DNA of 7,793 bases from Phycisphaerales bacterium (GTDB taxonomy: Bacteria > Planctomycetota > Phycisphaerae > Phycisphaerales > SM1A02): assembly GCA_007127615.1 (NCBI GenBank), contig SKZB01000242.1, positions 1 through 7,793 of the forward strand, given 5' to 3'. The notes under the pieces were generated by a model. That model searched no databases. It was given only the letters and a program-made list of their open reading frames with translations, and was not told the origin of the DNA. This document shows positions 5,677-7,793 of the stretch, one piece after another. The position numbers and the translations under genes are program-made. The stretch's first letter is position 1; every line of letters starts with the position of its first letter.

Positions 5677-6945
5677 ATGATGTTCGTTCAACACCATCGT
5701 GCTGCGCGATCGTGGCGCGCCAGCCTAACCGCCTGTCTCGCGGCCACCGCAACGCTGATCGCCATGAGCCAGACCGGACCACGCTCCGCGCTGGCGATAG
5801 CGGATTCACTCAGCCAGCGCCCGGCCGGGGTGGCGACCTTCACCACCGCCCGCTTCAACAGCGAGCACGGCGAGGTTTTCAGCGGAACGTTCGGCAACAG
5901 TGTTGTTCTCGACTCGCTGACCATCGGCGAATCCACCTTCCGCGCGACGATGAACGAAATGATCGAAGTCTCATCCGTGCGCGTTCGGATCGATCGTGAG
6001 GGGAACGGTCAGTACGAACTGCTGAGCGATGAGCAGCTGGCCTCCGGCGACGCACCGGTCAGCTTCGCCTTCGGGCGTCAGGTCGATCACGGAAAGTACC
6101 GAACCGCGCTCGATGTCATGCGGGGCCGTGATCTGGCGCGCCTGCTGATGAGCGATGGCAGCGCGAACGTCCAGGTCGATGTGCTGCTCGCCACGGAGAT
6201 TCTGGACGACCGACCCGGTTCGGAGGACAACTCGCCCGAAGCGATTCTCGTCGGCAGCTTCAACGGCCGGGGCGCGCGCGTCGGCGCGATCATCGGCGGC
6301 AGCGTCGATCGTCCGATCCTCGCGCAGAGTCCGTTTGAAATCAACTCCGACTGGCTCGCCTACGGCGAAAGCGGCGTGAACATCGTTCTGGACGGATTCG
6401 ACGCCCCGATTCCGATCAGCATCGTCGGAATGGATCTCTTCGGCGCGCTCGGCGTGAAGGCCAATCAGTCCGCGATCGGTTTTCGTCTGGAGATTCCGGC
6501 CGGATCACCCGCATTCTTCAACCTCATGGGAACCGCGCACGCCCCGCAGCAGGTTGCGGGCCGCGCCGGCATGGAAGCCTCGGAGCAGGATGATTTCGAA
6601 CTCGAGTTTGCCGGTTCCTTCGGCGGCGGTGGATACGGTGGAGGCGGTGGTGGAGCGCTCGGCAGCGCGCCGCTGCGCGGGATCGCCGGCCTCGGCAACG
6701 GCGGCTTTCGTGGCGGCGGCGGCGGCGGTGGGGGTGGACGCGGCGGCGTTCCGTTGACGGATCTCCTCCCGCCCAATGGCGAAAATGGAAATGGTGAGAC
6801 CGGTTCCGGCGGCAACAACGGGAACGGTGGCGGCCATGGCGGCGGCGGCGGTTCGACGGCCACCCCGCCCGTCGTTCCCGCTCCCGGCACCATCGCCGTC
6901 CTTCTGATGGCCGGCGTCTTCGGCGGGCGACGTCGCCGTCAATAG
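5677..6945 (+). CDS. Secreted glycine-rich protein with a PEP-CTERM-type sorting tail
   Basis: A 422-residue exported protein of unknown function. The start at 5677 has GAGGG six bases upstream; a GTG at 5578 in the same frame is less likely, since it would bury the signal peptide. Residues 1-41 form a signal peptide: basic RAARSWR, a hydrophobic core (about 15-30), then PRSALA before IADS. Residues about 45-310 are a non-repetitive, probably beta-rich region (for example VVLDSLTIGESTFRATM and SGVNIVLDGFDAPIPISIVGMDL) that I do not recognise. Residues 316-392 are glycine-rich with Asn and short Ala/Pro/Leu islands. The C-terminus has the tripartite PEP-CTERM layout: VPAPGT (400-405), a hydrophobic stretch to about 417, then RRRR. 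Such tails are normally recognised by exosortase for processing and surface attachment in Gram-negative bacteria. No exosortase gene is in this window. An extracellular matrix or surface role is inference. Confidence 0.85.
   Translation: MMFVQHHRAARSWRASLTACLAATATLIAMSQTGPRSALAIADSLSQRPAGVATFTTARFNSEHGEVFSGTFGNSVVLDSLTIGESTFRATMNEMIEVSSVRVRIDREGNGQYELLSDEQLASGDAPVSFAFGRQVDHGKYRTALDVMRGRDLARLLMSDGSANVQVDVLLATEILDDRPGSEDNSPEAILVGSFNGRGARVGAIIGGSVDRPILAQSPFEINSDWLAYGESGVNIVLDGFDAPIPISIVGMDLFGALGVKANQSAIGFRLEIPAGSPAFFNLMGTAHAPQQVAGRAGMEASEQDDFELEFAGSFGGGGYGGGGGGALGSAPLRGIAGLGNGGFRGGGGGGGGGRGGVPLTDLLPPNGENGNGETGSGGNNGNGGGHGGGGGSTATPPVVPAPGTIAVLLMAGVFGGRRRRQ
6622..6852 (+). repeat. Glycine-rich coding tract (GGC/GGT runs)
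   Basis: About 77 codons, dominated by glycine, run from just after FAGSF to the SerThr before the sorting tail. The longest uninterrupted glycine run is around 6712-6735. Two breaks interrupt it: an Ala/Leu/Pro island (LGSAPLRGIAGLGN) and a short LTDLLPP segment. Asn-Gly alternation (NGENGNGETG) follows. Triplet runs of this type can change length by slippage without shifting the frame. On the opposite strand they generate long proline-rich frames that are artefacts. Confidence 0.8.
6874..6942 (+). other. PEP-CTERM-like C-terminal sorting signal (VPAPGT form)
   Basis: The last 23 codons encode VPAPGT, a hydrophobic helix (TIAVLLMAGVFGG) and a terminal RRRRQ. Known PEP-CTERM domains have VPEP or close variants, a transmembrane segment and a basic end; here the Glu is replaced by Ala. 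The match in order, length and position at the extreme C-terminus is good, and the signal peptide at the other end agrees with it. Confidence 0.8.
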
Positions 6946-7002
6946 AAATCGTTCGCACGCTTGTCTTCCCAAGCCGCGGATGCCGCGAACGCCGGACGGC
7001 CG

Positions 7003-7008
7003 TAGGAT
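7003..7008 (+). promoter_or_regulatory. Start-proximal -10-like hexamer of the HAD gene
   Basis: TAGGAT lies exactly six bases before the ATG at 7015, fitting a -10 box of the TANNNT type for a leaderless mRNA. The same bases include AGGA, seven bases before the ATG, so a ribosome-site reading is also possible. The same arrangement at the next gene, which has no AGGA, tips the balance toward a promoter. Confidence 0.45.
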
Positions 7009-7014
7009 GTCCGA

Positions 7015-7653
7015 ATGTCATCGAGCGACGCGATCCGGCTGGTCTGCTTTGATCTCGGCGGGGTGATCGTGCGCATCTGCCGCTCGTGGGAAGAGGGGTG
7101 CCGCGCCGCCGGCCTCGACGTGCGCGAATTGTCCCTCACCGACGAGTTGCGCCTTGCCCGGCGGGACCTTCTGCACGCGTACGAAGTCGGCGCCATCGAC
7201 CGCGCGGGCTACGGCCGGCGGCACAGCGAGCTCGTCGACGGGCTCTATGCGCCGGAAGAAGTTCTCGCCATCGAACGGGCGTGGCTGCTCGGTGAGTACG
7301 ACGGTGTGGACCGGTTGATCGACCATCTGCACGCCCGGGCGGTGCCGACCGCTGCGTTATCCAACACCAACGAAGGCCATTGGTCCCAGATGGACCACCG
7401 CTACCCGACGGTCAACCGGCTGCAGCGCCGCCTGGCCTCACATCTTCTGGGGATGCGCAAGCCGAACCGGGAGATTTTCGAGACGGCGGAAGCGCACTTC
7501 GGCGTGCCGGGCCGCGCGATTCTCTACTTCGACGATCTCGATGACAATGTCCGCGCCGCGGCCGCGGCCGGCTGGCGGGCGCGCCGGATCGACCACCAAC
7601 GGCAAACCGCGCCCCAGATCGAGCGTGGCCTGCGCGACCATGGCCTCATCTGA
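7015..7653 (+). CDS. HAD-superfamily hydrolase (probable phosphatase)
   Basis: A 212-residue cytoplasmic hydrolase of the haloacid dehalogenase superfamily. All four motifs are present: motif I CFDLGGV (nucleophile Asp-13), motif II ALSNTN (Ser-116), motif III MRKPNREIF (Lys-149) and motif IV YFDDLDDN (Asp-173/Asp-174). Motif I is of the DxGGV form, in which the usual second Asp (general acid) is Gly. The same form occurs in the YihX/epoxide-hydrolase-N-terminal branch, whose members include sugar-phosphate phosphatases. The helical cap insert lies between motifs I and II (about 20-108), as in subclass I. Substrate cannot be deduced. It lies 69 bp after the PEP-CTERM gene and 64 bp before the deacetylase gene, each spacer with its own possible start-proximal promoter, so it may be transcribed alone. 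Confidence 0.88.
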   Translation: MSSSDAIRLVCFDLGGVIVRICRSWEEGCRAAGLDVRELSLTDELRLARRDLLHAYEVGAIDRAGYGRRHSELVDGLYAPEEVLAIERAWLLGEYDGVDRLIDHLHARAVPTAALSNTNEGHWSQMDHRYPTVNRLQRRLASHLLGMRKPNREIFETAEAHFGVPGRAILYFDDLDDNVRAAAAAGWRARRIDHQRQTAPQIERGLRDHGLI

Positions 7654-7705
7654 GAAAGCTGCGCGGCAGGATGAAACCCCGCCGGTCGTCACCGCGATTC
7701 GCGGG

Positions 7706-7711
7706 TATCGT
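7706..7711 (+). promoter_or_regulatory. Start-proximal -10-like hexamer of the deacetylase gene
   Basis: TATCGT lies exactly six bases before the ATG at 7718, the same spacing as at the HAD gene. No purine-rich ribosome site is present in the bases between, which is what a leaderless transcript would look like. Just upstream is a small inverted repeat, CCGCG/CGCGG (7692-7696 and 7700-7704). Confidence 0.5.
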
Positions 7712-7717
7712 GCCCGC

Positions 7718-7793
7718 ATGGCAAACATACTCATCGTCGGCCCGCATCCGGATGATCAGGAACTCGGCATGGGCGGCACGATCGCCCGACTCG
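7718..7793 (+). CDS. PIG-L/LmbE-family deacetylase, N-terminal fragment
   Basis: Only the first 25 codons are in the window; the gene runs off the right edge. They read ILIVGPHPDDQELGMGGTIARL, beginning with a beta-strand followed by the family motif PHPDDxELGMGGT, where His and the Asp pair bind and use zinc. PIG-L/LmbE enzymes remove acetyl groups from N-acetylglucosamine-containing compounds such as phosphatidylinositol glycans, mycothiol or bacillithiol precursors, or other sugars. Which substrate applies cannot be told from this fragment. The motif is distinctive enough for a family call despite the short length. Confidence 0.85.
   Translation, partial: MANILIVGPHPDDQELGMGGTIARL

Noticed and set aside
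6465..6893. Proline-rich 142-codon frame on the minus strand
   Set aside because: It is the complement of the glycine-rich tract, where GGC/GGT runs read as Pro or Ala/Thr codons.
6975..6987. Terminator hairpin after the PEP-CTERM gene
   Set aside because: CGCGG/CCGCG with a 3-base loop is only five pairs and no T-run follows; such short GC stems are expected by chance at this composition.
1..7793. CRISPR array, insertion sequence, tRNA/rRNA or defence cluster
   Set aside because: No spaced direct repeats of CRISPR type, no transposase motifs with terminal repeats, no cloverleaf and no defence-type domains were seen on either strand.

Overview
The window is GC-rich DNA with mostly short spacers and large, mixed-strand genes. 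The best guess for the source is a planctomycete, probably of the Phycisphaerae type. Three things point there: an ECF sigma factor with a long disordered tail, paired with a zinc-less membrane anti-sigma-like protein; a secreted protein ending in a VPAPGT-type PEP-CTERM sorting tail; and TatC with a long periplasmic insertion. No marker gene (rRNA, ribosomal protein) is present, so the assignment is inference.

Layout. Positions 1-287 are a non-coding leader with a pyrimidine-rich stretch, an AT-rich patch, a 6-unit octamer array and a possible -10 box. Positions 288-1709 (+) encode an exported metal-dependent amidohydrolase of the imidazolonepropionase/prolidase-like group. Converging on it are the anti-sigma-like protein (1786-2490, -) and, upstream of that, the ECF sigma factor (2623-3369, -). 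A 227-bp divergent spacer separates the sigma gene from tatC (3597-4775, +) and tadA (4850-5368, +), which probably form an operon. A 308-bp spacer holding two dyad-symmetric elements precedes a glycine-rich PEP-CTERM protein (5677-6945, +). Then come a HAD-family phosphatase (7015-7653, +) and the first 25 codons of a PIG-L/LmbE-type deacetylase (from 7718, +).

How the genes relate. The sigma/anti-sigma pair looks like a self-contained envelope-signalling module; its targets are not visible, although a weak ECF-like promoter sits before tatC. TatC exports folded proteins, and several products here are exported or membrane-bound, but nothing shows that any of them uses the Tat route. TadA makes inosine-34 in tRNA and is housekeeping. 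The HAD and PIG-L genes share a start-proximal motif (TANNNT, six bases, ATG) suggesting leaderless transcripts.

I found no mobile element, CRISPR array, RNA gene or defence system. The most unusual items are the dyads before the PEP-CTERM gene, the octamer array, the TatC insertion with its Glu-to-Gln change, and the shared leaderless-start motif.
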